Shown here: positions 1-8,496 of the stretch, piece by piece
How positions within the stretch are numbered: position 1 is the stretch's first letter
Layout of the letters: each line of letters starts with the position of its first letter
NCBI GenBank assembly: GCA_046349395.1
Contig: JAXMCK010000010.1
Coordinates: 84,744 to 148,743, forward strand
Direction of reading: 5' to 3'
Source: JAXMCK01 sp046349395
Lineage (GTDB): Bacteria; Pseudomonadota; Alphaproteobacteria; Geminicoccales; Geminicoccaceae
Length of the DNA: 64,000 nucleotides
Notes under the pieces: model-generated
The model's database searches: none
What the model was told of the DNA's origin: nothing
Seen by the model: only the letters and a program-made list of their open reading frames with translations
Position numbers and translations under genes: made by a program

Positions 1-113
1 CTCTCGGCCGGCGCCTGTGGGAGGTGTTCCTCGCCGTGAAGCGCGACGAGTATGCGCGCTTTGCGCAGCGGATCACGGCCGAGGAGTATGCCTGCTACCT
101 CGACACGGTCTGA
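1..113 (+). CDS. Probable glutamine synthetase family protein, C-terminal fragment
   Basis: Only the last 36 codons are present; the gene begins before the window and stops at TGA 111-113. The readable tail contains LWEVFLAVKRDEYARF and ends in YLDTV. This resembles the C-terminal helix of glutamine synthetases and gamma-glutamylamide ligases (VKRDE...YARF...E...YL). The product would condense an amine or ammonia with glutamate using ATP. The family call rests on this short tail and is tentative. The stop codon lies 2 bp from the convergent response-regulator stop. Confidence 0.5.
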   Translation, partial: LGRRLWEVFLAVKRDEYARFAQRITAEEYACYLDTV

Positions 114-115
114 GG

Positions 116-802
116 TCAACCGGGGTAGATGTAGCCGGCCCCGCGCAGGGTCTTGATCAGCTCCGGCTTCTCCGGGTCGCGCTCGAGCTTGCGACGCAGG
201 CGCGTGATCCGGTTGTCGATGCTGCGGTCGAAGGCATCGTCGCCGCGGGGCGGGGCGAGCTTCAGAAGCTCCTCGCGGCCGAGTGCCCGCCCGGGCCGCG
301 AAGCGAAGGCGGCGACGAGATCGAGTTCCATCGGCGCCAGCGCCACCTCCGCACCGTCGGCCCCGAGCAGGCGGAAGCGCTTCGTGTCGAAGCGGAAGGG
401 ACCGAACGGGACGATCCCCGGTGCCAGCGGCTCGCCCCGGGGGCGGCGCCGACGCAGCACCGCTTCGATGCGCGCCTTCAGCTCCTTCAGGTCGAACGGC
501 TTGGTGACATAGTCGTCGGCCCCGACCTCCAGCCCAACGACCCGGTCGATGACCGTGTCCGCACCGGTCAGCATGACGATGCCGCAGCCATAGCGCTCGC
601 GGAGATGGCGGGCGACCTGGAAACCGCTCTCGCCCGGAAGGCCGACGTCGAGCAGGACGAGGTCGGGCACGGCTTCGCCGATCTGCCGTCGCAGATCCTG
701 ACCGTCCGACGCCATGCGAACCTCGTGGCCGGCCAGGGAGAGATAGTCCCCCACGAGCTGCCGGATGTCCGGCTCGTCGTCGACCACGATGAGATCAGCC
801 AC
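116..802 (-). CDS. OmpR/PhoB-family two-component response regulator
   Basis: A 228-residue response regulator from GTG at 802. The receiver domain has the acidic pair D8/D9, phospho-acceptor D52 in LLDVGLPG, a conserved Thr in MLTG and a Lys in TKPF. A winged-helix output domain follows (about residues 135-225), with the typical ending RTLRGAGYIYPG-like (KTLRGAGYIYPG). The frame stays open to 958, but the receiver fold starts right after the GTG (VADLIVVDDEPD), so the longer N-terminus is unlikely. The gene is divergent from the giant hybrid kinase starting at 1,150 and resembles the second regulator at 7,766. The three probably form one signalling system. Confidence 0.88.
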   Translation of the reverse strand: MADLIVVDDEPDIRQLVGDYLSLAGHEVRMASDGQDLRRQIGEAVPDLVLLDVGLPGESGFQVARHLRERYGCGIVMLTGADTVIDRVVGLEVGADDYVTKPFDLKELKARIEAVLRRRRPRGEPLAPGIVPFGPFRFDTKRFRLLGADGAEVALAPMELDLVAAFASRPGRALGREELLKLAPPRGDDAFDRSIDNRITRLRRKLERDPEKPELIKTLRGAGYIYPG

Positions 803-1149
803 GCCCTCAGCACCACTGCCGCGCCACTGTTGAAACAGTCCTGTAGCTTGAACGGCGTCGAGGCGAAACACCCGGGACACAGGATGCGCGCCTTGCCGGT
901 CGGAGCGATCCGGCGGCCACGAACCGAGCCCTCGGGCTCCATGACACGATTGAAACAATGCTCAGCCTCGAACGACATGCGGCTGTTACAGGCGTGTGCC
1001 CAGTCTCGTCGCGAGGCGACGGCGTCCTCGCCAGGAACGTCGCCGCGCTGACCCTTGACGACGGTTACCTGACGATGAGCATCGCGGGTCTGGCCAGAGC
1101 GAGTCCTGCGGCGATCGCCGACGGGCTGCCGGCCGCGGAGACGCAGGCG
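803..1149. promoter_or_regulatory. Divergent intergenic region with repeated CTGTT/ACAG motifs
   Basis: This 347-bp stretch separates the divergently transcribed response regulator and hybrid kinase. It holds an inverted repeat ACTGTT-GA-AACAGT at 826-839, a second TTGAAACA copy at 950-957 (first copy 830-837) and CTGTTACAG at 983-991. Repeated short motifs between a regulator and its kinase are a usual place for autoregulatory binding. The assignment is inference; no clear -35/-10 pair was picked. If the kinase starts at the in-frame ATG 1,075 instead of 1,150, part of this region is coding. Confidence 0.35.
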
Positions 1150-4100
1150 ATGATCGTCAAGGAAGGGCGCAGCCTCGGGCGCCGCTACGCGCTGCTGACC
1201 GCCTGCACCGGGCTGCCGCTTTTGCTCCTCGTGCTGGCGCTGGCGGTGTTCCACTACGCCTCGCTGCGCGACGCCGAACTCCGCTCGTTCGCCCGGCTGG
1301 CCGCCGACCGTGCAGCCGTCCTGGCCCTGGTCCCCGAGCGTGCCGGCGAGATCATGGCGCTGCCGGTGCCTGTGGGCGCTCTCCAGCTGGCGTCGGCGGC
1401 GCGACCGACGGACGGGTTCGAAGCCGCCAAGGACGGGCGAGAGTTCGTCGTGCCCGTGCCGGGATCCGACAGGACCTTGCGGTTCACCGTCGCCGAGACC
1501 GAGTTGCGGGGGCTAGTGCTACCGCAGATCCGGACCTACGCGGCCATCCTGGCCGTGCTCGCCATAGCCTTCGTCCTGGCCCAACTGCTACTGCAGCGGA
1601 ATTTCGTTCGACCGGCCCTCTTCTTGGTTCGGCATATCCGCGAGTCCAGCAGCGGTGTCAGCTGGAATCCGCCGGCGATGCCGTCGATCTGGCGACCCTG
1701 GCTCGATGCGGTCACCGATGCGTTCGCGGGCTTACGGACCTACGAGGCACGGCTTCGGGCGGCGGCCGATGCCATTCCGGCCGGGCTCGCCATCTTCGAT
1801 GCCGGCGACCGTCTTGTCTTTCACAACCGCGCCTATCCCGAGCATCTGAGCCCGCCGCTGCGGGACTCGCTCCAGATCGGCAAGCACTGGCGCGAGTGGC
1901 AGAAAGAGGCTTCGGAGTTGGGGCCGGTGCTCCATCCAGGCACCGGCATAGGCGTCGCGCTCGCCGAAAACGAATCGGCATCGGATGTCGAGTACCGCCT
2001 CGCCGACGGGCGCTGGATGCGGACGCGCGAGGCCGCCATGGCGGGCGGCGGACGGGTGCAGCTCGTCACCGACATCACCGACCGGCGCCTGCAGGACGAC
2101 GAGCGGCGCCTCCTGGCGACGGCGCTGGAGCAGTCCGGCGACTCGGTGGAGATCGCCGGCGCCGATTTCCGCCTGACCTTCGTGAACGCCGCCTTCACCA
2201 ACCTCACCGGCTACGCGCCCGAGGAGGCGCTGGGAAAGCAGCCTTCGGAACTGCTGCGCAGCAGCTATCACGACGATGCGTTCTTCGCCGGCATCCGCCA
2301 GACGATCACGACCGGCCGGGGGTGGAGCGGACGCATCGTCAGCCGGCACAAGGACGGCCACCTGCTGCACCAGGACGCCACCATCTCGCCGCTCCGCGAC
2401 GAGGCGGGGCAGATTTCCCACTACATTGCGGTGAAGCGCGACGTCTCCGCCCAGATCCAGGCCGAGGCGGCCCTGCGCGCCAGCGAGGCCCGCTTCCATG
2501 CCGCCGCCGAGAGCATCCCGGACGGGTTGGCGATCTTCGATGCCGAGGATCGCTTCGTCTACTGGAACAGCCGCTATCCGGCGCATCTCTCCGAGAGCGT
2601 GCGGGCCGTGCTGCGCCCCGGCATCCGCTTCGAGGACTGGATCAGGGCCGGGATCGAGATCGGCCCGGTCTACCATCCCGACATGGGCGAGGATTTCCCC
2701 AAGCGCCGCTTCGCGGTGCGCGGGACCGAACGGAGCGAGCACGAGCAGCGCATCATCGACGGCCGCTGGCTGCGTCTCCGCGAGAGCCGGATGCCGGACG
2801 GCGGTCGTGTGCTCCTGACCACAGACATCACTGCCCATCGTCAGCAGCAGCAAGCGCTGGCCGATCAGAAAGCGCAGCTAGAGGCGGTGCTCAGCAGCAT
2901 CGCCGAGGGTGTCAACATCGTGGCACCCGACGGTACGGTTGTGCTCGTCAACGAGGGCTTCCTCCGGCTGTACGACTTCCCGGCGGAGATGCGCACCGAG
3001 GGCCGGGCACTTGCCGACTTCGTCCGCGACCGGATCACCCGCGGCGAGCTTCGCCCCGACGAGGACGAGACGGACGACATCGACGACATGGTGGTCCGCC
3101 GGGTCGAGGCGTTCCTCGCCCAGCAGTCGATGCGCTTCGAGGAACAGCTCTCCGACGGCCGCACGATCCTCGTCCAACGCCAGCGCATGGACGACGGGTC
3201 GATCGTATCGACCTACATGGACATCACCGAGCTGAAGCAGCGCCAGCAGGAGAACGCGCTGCTCGCCATGGCTGTCGAGCAGGTCGGCGATCCGGTCGAG
3301 ATCACCGACGCGCTCGGGCGGTTCACCTATGTGAATGCGGCCTTCACCCGGCTCACCGGCTACGAGGCGGAGGAGGCCCTCGGCCGGCAGCCCCAGGACC
3401 TGCTGAGCAGCGGGGAGCACGATCCGTCGTTCTTCCTGGCGATCGCCGCCCACATCGCCCGGGGCCAGACCTGGCAGGGGCGGATCATCAACCGGACCAA
3501 GGACGGCCGCCTCCTGACGCAGGAGACGACCATCTCGCCGCTGAAGGATGAGGATGGGCTCATCACCCACTTCGTCGCGGTGAAGCACGACGTCACCGAG
3601 CGCGAGCGTGCCGAGGCGGAGCTGCGGGAAAGCGAGGGTCGCTACCGTGCGCTGGTCGAGACCCAGACCGAGTTCGTGGCGCGGGCCACACCGGACGGGC
3701 GGCTGACCTTCGCCAATGAGGCCTATTGCCGGCACATGGGCCGGTCCCGCGAGCAGTTGCTGGGTCTTGACTATGACGACTTCGCCGCGATCCTGCCCGA
3801 GGACAACGACCTTCATCAGGCGCTGCTGAACTCGATCTCGCCGGAAGAGCCCACGATCACGAGCGAGATCAGGGTTCACCTTCCCCATCTCGGGCTGCGC
3901 TGGGAGAGCTGGACGATCCAGGGGGTGTTCGACGCCGACGGGCGACTGCTCGAGCGTCAGGCTGTCGGCACGGACATCACCGAACGCAAGCGGGCCGAGA
4001 TCGCCTTGCGCGACAGCGAAGAACGCTACCGCGCCGTCGTGGAGGCGCAGAGCGAGTTCGTGCTTCAACAGAGCGTCTCGGGCCGAATTCTGCTCGTCAA

Positions 4101-7100
4101 CGATGCGTACTGTCGGTATCTCGGCCTGTCGCGAGATCAGGTGCTGGCCGCCGACTGGAACGACTTCGACCTGCTGCCGGCCGACGAGCTCGCCCGCTAT
4201 GAGGCTCATCTCGACGCTTTGACGCCCGGATCGTCCGTGGCGTCGATCGAGATCCGCTCGCGCCTCCCCTCGGGCGAAGAGCGCTGGGAGCAGTGGACGG
4301 ACCGCGGAATCTTCGACGAGTCGGGCAAGCTCGTCGAGATCACCTCGGTCGGACGCGATGTGACCGACCTGCACCGGGCAGTCGACGAGCTTCGGGCGAG
4401 CGAAGCCCGCTACCGTGCGGTCGTGGAGGGCCAGAGCGAGTTCATCCTGCGGGTTCGGGCGGACGGGACGCTGTCGTTCGTGAACGATGCTTATTGCCGG
4501 TACCGCGGCGTGTCGCGCGATGCGATGCTCGCCGGCTACAACGACGTCGAGCACTACCGGCCCTCAGAGCAGGCCCGGATTCGGTCGGCCTGGGCCTCGA
4601 TCTCCCTGTTCACGCCCACCGCCACCTACGAGCTGACTCACGAAGGGCCCGACGGCGGGCTGCGCTACGAGGAGTGGACCGACACCGGCATCTTCGACGC
4701 CAATGGCTGTGTGGTCGAATACCAGGCGGTCGGCCGGGACATCACGGCGCGCAAGCAGGTCGAGCTGGCGCTGAAGGAGAGCGAGGAGCGGTTCCGGGCC
4801 GTGGTCGAGGACCAGGTCGACTGCATCACGCGCTACGACACCGATTTCCGCCTCACCTTCGCCAACCCCGCCCAGGCACGTCTGTCGGGCAAGGCACCCT
4901 GGGAACTGGTTGGGCAAGATCTCTTCGATGAGGTCCCGGCCCATGTCAGAGACGAGCTGCGCGAGCGACTCCTTCAGCTCACGCCGGACGACCCGGCCTT
5001 CCACGGTGAGAACGAGCGTGTCCTGCCGAACGGCGAGCTGCGCTGGTTCCAGTGGATCGACCGAGCGCTGTTCGACAGCGAGGGTCGTCTCACCGGCTAT
5101 CAGGCGGTGGGGCGCGACATCACCGAACAGAAGCGGGCCGAGGATGCGCTGAAGGAGAGCGAGGAACGGTTCCGCGCCATCGCCGAATCCGTACCCGTGA
5201 CTCTCTCCATCGCGAGCGGCGATCTCTCTCGCATGCTCTATGTGAACGAGCGGGCCTTCGCGACCTTCGGCATACCTTCCGGCTCGGAGCGCAACGGTAT
5301 CCTCAGCGTCTGGGTCGATCCGGCCGATCGGCTGGCGCTCACCGAGGAGGTCATGCGCGCGGGCTTCGTCGATGCCCGCGAGGTCCAATTGCGTCGCCGC
5401 GACGGCACACTGTTCTGGGGCCTCGTGTCGGCAAGGCGCATGAACTACGGCGGCGAGACGGCGGTCGTCACGACCTCGATCGACATCACCGAGCGGCGGC
5501 GGACCGAAGAGGCTCTGCGGCACAGCGAGGCGCGCCTTGCGGCCTTCATGGAACACGCACCGGTCGGCGTGCACATCAAGGATCCCACGGGCCGCTACCT
5601 CCTGGCCAACCCCGAGATGGAGCGGATCTTCGGCCGGCCCATTCCCGAGGTCATCGGGCACACCCACTGGGAAATGTTCGACGCCGTCGAGGCGGCGATG
5701 ATCGAGCGGCGCCATCGAAAAGTCGTCGAAACCGGCCAGGTGGTCGTCGCCGAGGAGCACCAGCCGAGCATCGATCCCTACACCTGGAGCATGGTGATCA
5801 GCTTCCCGATCCGCGGCCGCGACGGGGAGGTCATCAATGTCGGCACCTTCGCCCTCGACGTCACTGCCCAGAAGCGGGCGGAGATGGCGCTGAAAGAGAG
5901 CGAGGCGCGGCTGGCGGCCTTCATGCAGAACGCCCCGGTCGGCATGTACGTGAAGGATCTCGGCGGTCGCTACCTGATGGCCAACCCCGAGATGGGGCGT
6001 GTCTTCGACGTGGACTCCGTCGGGTCCATGATCGGGCGCTCGCCCGAAGAAATCTTCGAGCTCGAGGTGGCGACGCTGATCCGCGACTACGACCGGACCG
6101 TCGTCGAGGGCGGGGTGCCGACGGTGGTCGAGGAATATCTGGAAGGACGGCCCAACTACACCTGGACCATGGTCATCCGTTTCCCGATCCGCGACGAGGA
6201 CGGCAACATCGTCCAGATCGGCGGCTTCGACGTCGACATCACGGCCCAGAAGCGGGCCGAGCAGGAGCTCAAGGCGAGCGAGCAGCGGTTCAAGGCGATC
6301 GCGCAGGGCGTGCCGGTGCCGATCAGCGTCGTCAGCCTCGAGGACGACAGTCTCGTCTTCGCCAACGACGCCTACAATCAGACGTTCATGGTCGACTCGG
6401 TCCGGAACGCGACCATGCACCGGGGTGCGTTGTGGCAGAACCCCGAAGAGCGGGTTCGGCTCTTCGATCGCGTTCGCACCGAGGGGGTCGTGCCGCCGAC
6501 GGAATTCATGTTCCGCCGCACCGATGGCAGCTTCTTCCCGGGCTCGCTGACGACACGACGCTTCATCTATGACGGCCAGCCGGCCGCCCTCATCAGCGTG
6601 CTCGACCTCTCCGCGCAGAAGGCGGCCGAGGCCGAGATCGAGCGTCAGCGCGAGGCCCTGCACCAGAGCGAGAAGCTGACGGCGCTGGGCGGACTGTTGG
6701 CCGGCGTCGCCCATGAGCTGAACAATCCGCTCTCGGTCGTCGTCGGCTACTCCAGCATGCTACAGGACTTGGCACCCGATCAGGCGACCCGCACACGGGC
6801 CGAGAAGGTTCACGCCGCGGCCGAGCGCTGCGCCCGCATCGTGAAGACCTTCCTCGCCATGGCCCGCCAGAAGCCGCCCGAGTTCGGCCCGGTGGACCTC
6901 AACAAGGTGATCGAGGGTGCGCTAGATCTCGCCGCCTACGGCCTGCGCACGAGCGATGTCGAGGTCGTGCGCGAGTTGGATGCGTCGCTGCCGGAGATCT
7001 GGGGCGACGGGGACCAACTCCATCAGGTTGTGACCAACCTCATCGTCAATGCGCAACAAGCAATGGTACAGTGCGCCGCGCCGCGCCGGTTGATCCTGCG

Positions 7101-7761
7101 CACGCGCCGTATCCGGCCGGGCATCCGGGTGGAGATCGAGGACAACGGCGTCGGCATGCCGGAGGAGGTCCGCAAGCGGATCTTCGAGCCGTTCTTCACG
7201 ACCAAGCCGCAGGGCGTGGGTACCGGCGTCGGCCTGTCGGTCTGTCACGGCATCGTCGCAGCCCACGGCGGCCGGATCGACGTCCGCAGCCGTCCAGGGC
7301 AGGGCACCCGCTTTCGCATCCTGCTGCCGTTCGGTGCCGGCCAGGCGAAGCCCGATGCCGCCGTCCCTGTCGAGACTGTGGCCGAGGCTGGCCGCGGCCG
7401 GGTGCTCGTCGTGGACGACGAGCCCGATATCGGTCTCCTGGTCGCCGATGTCCTGCGCCGGGACGGACTCACCGTGGACATCGTCCGGAGCGGGCGAGCG
7501 GCCGTCGAGCGACTGCGCGAAACGCACTACGATCTCGTCGTCAGCGATCTCCGCATGCCGGACATGGACGGGGCCGCCTTGTGGGAGACGCTGGCGAAAG
7601 AGCATCCGGAGGTGGCAAGAAAGACCATCGTCATCACGGGCGATGCCCTGGGGGCGCAACTGAACACGACCATCCGCGAGGCTACCGTGCCGGTCCTGGA
7701 GAAACCGCTCGACCTCGATCTCCTGCGGCAGCAGGTCCGCCATCTCCTGGAAGCGGCATGA
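1150..7761 (+). CDS. Giant multi-PAS hybrid sensor histidine kinase
   Basis: About 2,203 residues. Two membrane helices (about 13-37 and 128-148) bracket a periplasmic region of about 90 residues. Thirteen consecutive PAS domains (about 195-1,835) follow, many ending in DITE/DVTE-x-KRAE linkers. Then come a HisKA domain with phospho-acceptor H1855 in AHELNNPLS, a HATPase with DNGVGMP (N box), EPFFTTK and GTGVGLS, and a C-terminal receiver with D2133 in VSDLRMPD. ATG 1,150 is preceded by GGAG and puts the first helix near the N-terminus; ATG 1,075 and 958 are in-frame alternatives. It is 4 bp upstream of an OmpR regulator (7,766). It presumably senses several cytosolic signals and phosphorylates one or both neighbouring regulators. 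The ligands are unknown. Confidence 0.9.
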   Translation: MIVKEGRSLGRRYALLTACTGLPLLLLVLALAVFHYASLRDAELRSFARLAADRAAVLALVPERAGEIMALPVPVGALQLASAARPTDGFEAAKDGREFVVPVPGSDRTLRFTVAETELRGLVLPQIRTYAAILAVLAIAFVLAQLLLQRNFVRPALFLVRHIRESSSGVSWNPPAMPSIWRPWLDAVTDAFAGLRTYEARLRAAADAIPAGLAIFDAGDRLVFHNRAYPEHLSPPLRDSLQIGKHWREWQKEASELGPVLHPGTGIGVALAENESASDVEYRLADGRWMRTREAAMAGGGRVQLVTDITDRRLQDDERRLLATALEQSGDSVEIAGADFRLTFVNAAFTNLTGYAPEEALGKQPSELLRSSYHDDAFFAGIRQTITTGRGWSGRIVSRHKDGHLLHQDATISPLRDEAGQISHYIAVKRDVSAQIQAEAALRASEARFHAAAESIPDGLAIFDAEDRFVYWNSRYPAHLSESVRAVLRPGIRFEDWIRAGIEIGPVYHPDMGEDFPKRRFAVRGTERSEHEQRIIDGRWLRLRESRMPDGGRVLLTTDITAHRQQQQALADQKAQLEAVLSSIAEGVNIVAPDGTVVLVNEGFLRLYDFPAEMRTEGRALADFVRDRITRGELRPDEDETDDIDDMVVRRVEAFLAQQSMRFEEQLSDGRTILVQRQRMDDGSIVSTYMDITELKQRQQENALLAMAVEQVGDPVEITDALGRFTYVNAAFTRLTGYEAEEALGRQPQDLLSSGEHDPSFFLAIAAHIARGQTWQGRIINRTKDGRLLTQETTISPLKDEDGLITHFVAVKHDVTERERAEAELRESEGRYRALVETQTEFVARATPDGRLTFANEAYCRHMGRSREQLLGLDYDDFAAILPEDNDLHQALLNSISPEEPTITSEIRVHLPHLGLRWESWTIQGVFDADGRLLERQAVGTDITERKRAEIALRDSEERYRAVVEAQSEFVLQQSVSGRILLVNDAYCRYLGLSRDQVLAADWNDFDLLPADELARYEAHLDALTPGSSVASIEIRSRLPSGEERWEQWTDRGIFDESGKLVEITSVGRDVTDLHRAVDELRASEARYRAVVEGQSEFILRVRADGTLSFVNDAYCRYRGVSRDAMLAGYNDVEHYRPSEQARIRSAWASISLFTPTATYELTHEGPDGGLRYEEWTDTGIFDANGCVVEYQAVGRDITARKQVELALKESEERFRAVVEDQVDCITRYDTDFRLTFANPAQARLSGKAPWELVGQDLFDEVPAHVRDELRERLLQLTPDDPAFHGENERVLPNGELRWFQWIDRALFDSEGRLTGYQAVGRDITEQKRAEDALKESEERFRAIAESVPVTLSIASGDLSRMLYVNERAFATFGIPSGSERNGILSVWVDPADRLALTEEVMRAGFVDAREVQLRRRDGTLFWGLVSARRMNYGGETAVVTTSIDITERRRTEEALRHSEARLAAFMEHAPVGVHIKDPTGRYLLANPEMERIFGRPIPEVIGHTHWEMFDAVEAAMIERRHRKVVETGQVVVAEEHQPSIDPYTWSMVISFPIRGRDGEVINVGTFALDVTAQKRAEMALKESEARLAAFMQNAPVGMYVKDLGGRYLMANPEMGRVFDVDSVGSMIGRSPEEIFELEVATLIRDYDRTVVEGGVPTVVEEYLEGRPNYTWTMVIRFPIRDEDGNIVQIGGFDVDITAQKRAEQELKASEQRFKAIAQGVPVPISVVSLEDDSLVFANDAYNQTFMVDSVRNATMHRGALWQNPEERVRLFDRVRTEGVVPPTEFMFRRTDGSFFPGSLTTRRFIYDGQPAALISVLDLSAQKAAEAEIERQREALHQSEKLTALGGLLAGVAHELNNPLSVVVGYSSMLQDLAPDQATRTRAEKVHAAAERCARIVKTFLAMARQKPPEFGPVDLNKVIEGALDLAAYGLRTSDVEVVRELDASLPEIWGDGDQLHQVVTNLIVNAQQAMVQCAAPRRLILRTRRIRPGIRVEIEDNGVGMPEEVRKRIFEPFFTTKPQGVGTGVGLSVCHGIVAAHGGRIDVRSRPGQGTRFRILLPFGAGQAKPDAAVPVETVAEAGRGRVLVVDDEPDIGLLVADVLRRDGLTVDIVRSGRAAVERLRETHYDLVVSDLRMPDMDGAALWETLAKEHPEVARKTIVITGDALGAQLNTTIREATVPVLEKPLDLDLLRQQVRHLLEAA

Positions 7762-7765
7762 GGCC

Positions 7766-8485
7766 ATGACCGCTCGGCAGGAGATCATCGTTGTCGACGA
7801 CGAGCCCGATCTCCGCGATCTGCTCGTCGACTATCTGGGTAGTCAGGGCTTTGAAGTAAGAACCGCGGCCGACGGGGCGGCGCTCGATGCGCTTCTGGCG
7901 GAGCGGCCGGCCGATCTTGTTGTCCTCGACGTCAACATGCCGGGCGAGGATGGCTTCTCCGTCGCGCGGCGCCTGAGAGCCGCCGGAAACAATGCCGGCA
8001 TCCTGATGCTCACCGCGGCCGGGACGGTCGAGAACCGCGTCGAGGGGTTGACCGGCGGGGCCGACGACTACCTCGGCAAGCCCTTCCAGCTTCGCGAGTT
8101 GCTGGCGCGTGTGCGCAGCATCCTGCGCCGCATCGAGGCGCCGACCCCCGTCGCAGGGCAGGCCAAGGCTGCACCCGCGGGCAAGAGCGCCCCTTTTGGT
8201 CCCTTCGTCCTCGACATGGCTGCCCGGCGTCTGATCGGGCCCGCGGGCGACGTGGCGCTCACGGCAATGGAGTACGACCTCGTCGTCACCTTCGTCCGCC
8301 ATCCCGGACAGACGCTCTCCCGCGACCGTCTCTCCGAGCTCGCCCACAACAAGCCGCTCGAGCCCGGCGACCGCAGCATCGACATCCGGATCACGCGCCT
8401 GCGCCAGAAGCTGGAGAGCGACCCCGCCAACCCCCAGATCATCCGCACGGTGCGCGGTGAAGGCTATGTCTTCTCACCCAGCTGA
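7766..8485 (+). CDS. OmpR/PhoB-family two-component response regulator
   Basis: A 239-residue regulator starting 4 bp after the hybrid kinase, so almost certainly co-transcribed with it. The receiver has D11/D12 and phospho-acceptor D55 in VVLDVNMPGEDG, Thr in MLTA and Lys in GKPF. The winged-helix domain occupies about residues 140-237 and ends in RTVRGEGYVF. It shares architecture and several phrases (SIDxRITRLRxKLE) with the regulator at 116-802, so the two look like paralogues. An insertion sequence begins 11 bp after its stop and separates it from a hairpin at 10,223-10,255. Confidence 0.92.
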   Translation: MTARQEIIVVDDEPDLRDLLVDYLGSQGFEVRTAADGAALDALLAERPADLVVLDVNMPGEDGFSVARRLRAAGNNAGILMLTAAGTVENRVEGLTGGADDYLGKPFQLRELLARVRSILRRIEAPTPVAGQAKAAPAGKSAPFGPFVLDMAARRLIGPAGDVALTAMEYDLVVTFVRHPGQTLSRDRLSELAHNKPLEPGDRSIDIRITRLRQKLESDPANPQIIRTVRGEGYVFSPS

Positions 8486-8490
8486 ATGGG

Positions 8491-8496
8491 GACCAG
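8491..8496. repeat. Left copy of IS target-site duplication GACCAG
   Basis: GACCAG lies directly outside the left IS end and is matched exactly by 10,103-10,108. It falls 5 bp after the stop codon of the response regulator at 7,766-8,485, so the insertion did not cut that gene. Confidence 0.75.

Noticed and set aside
1732..4554. Long minus-strand open frames across the PAS domains
   Set aside because: They mirror the codon pattern of the plus-strand kinase in GC-rich DNA, and their translations have no domain or normal composition; the plus frame has 13 clear PAS domains.
1740..6600. PAS repeats as a DNA repeat array or CRISPR
   Set aside because: Similarity is at protein level with codon variation and no fixed repeat-spacer length.
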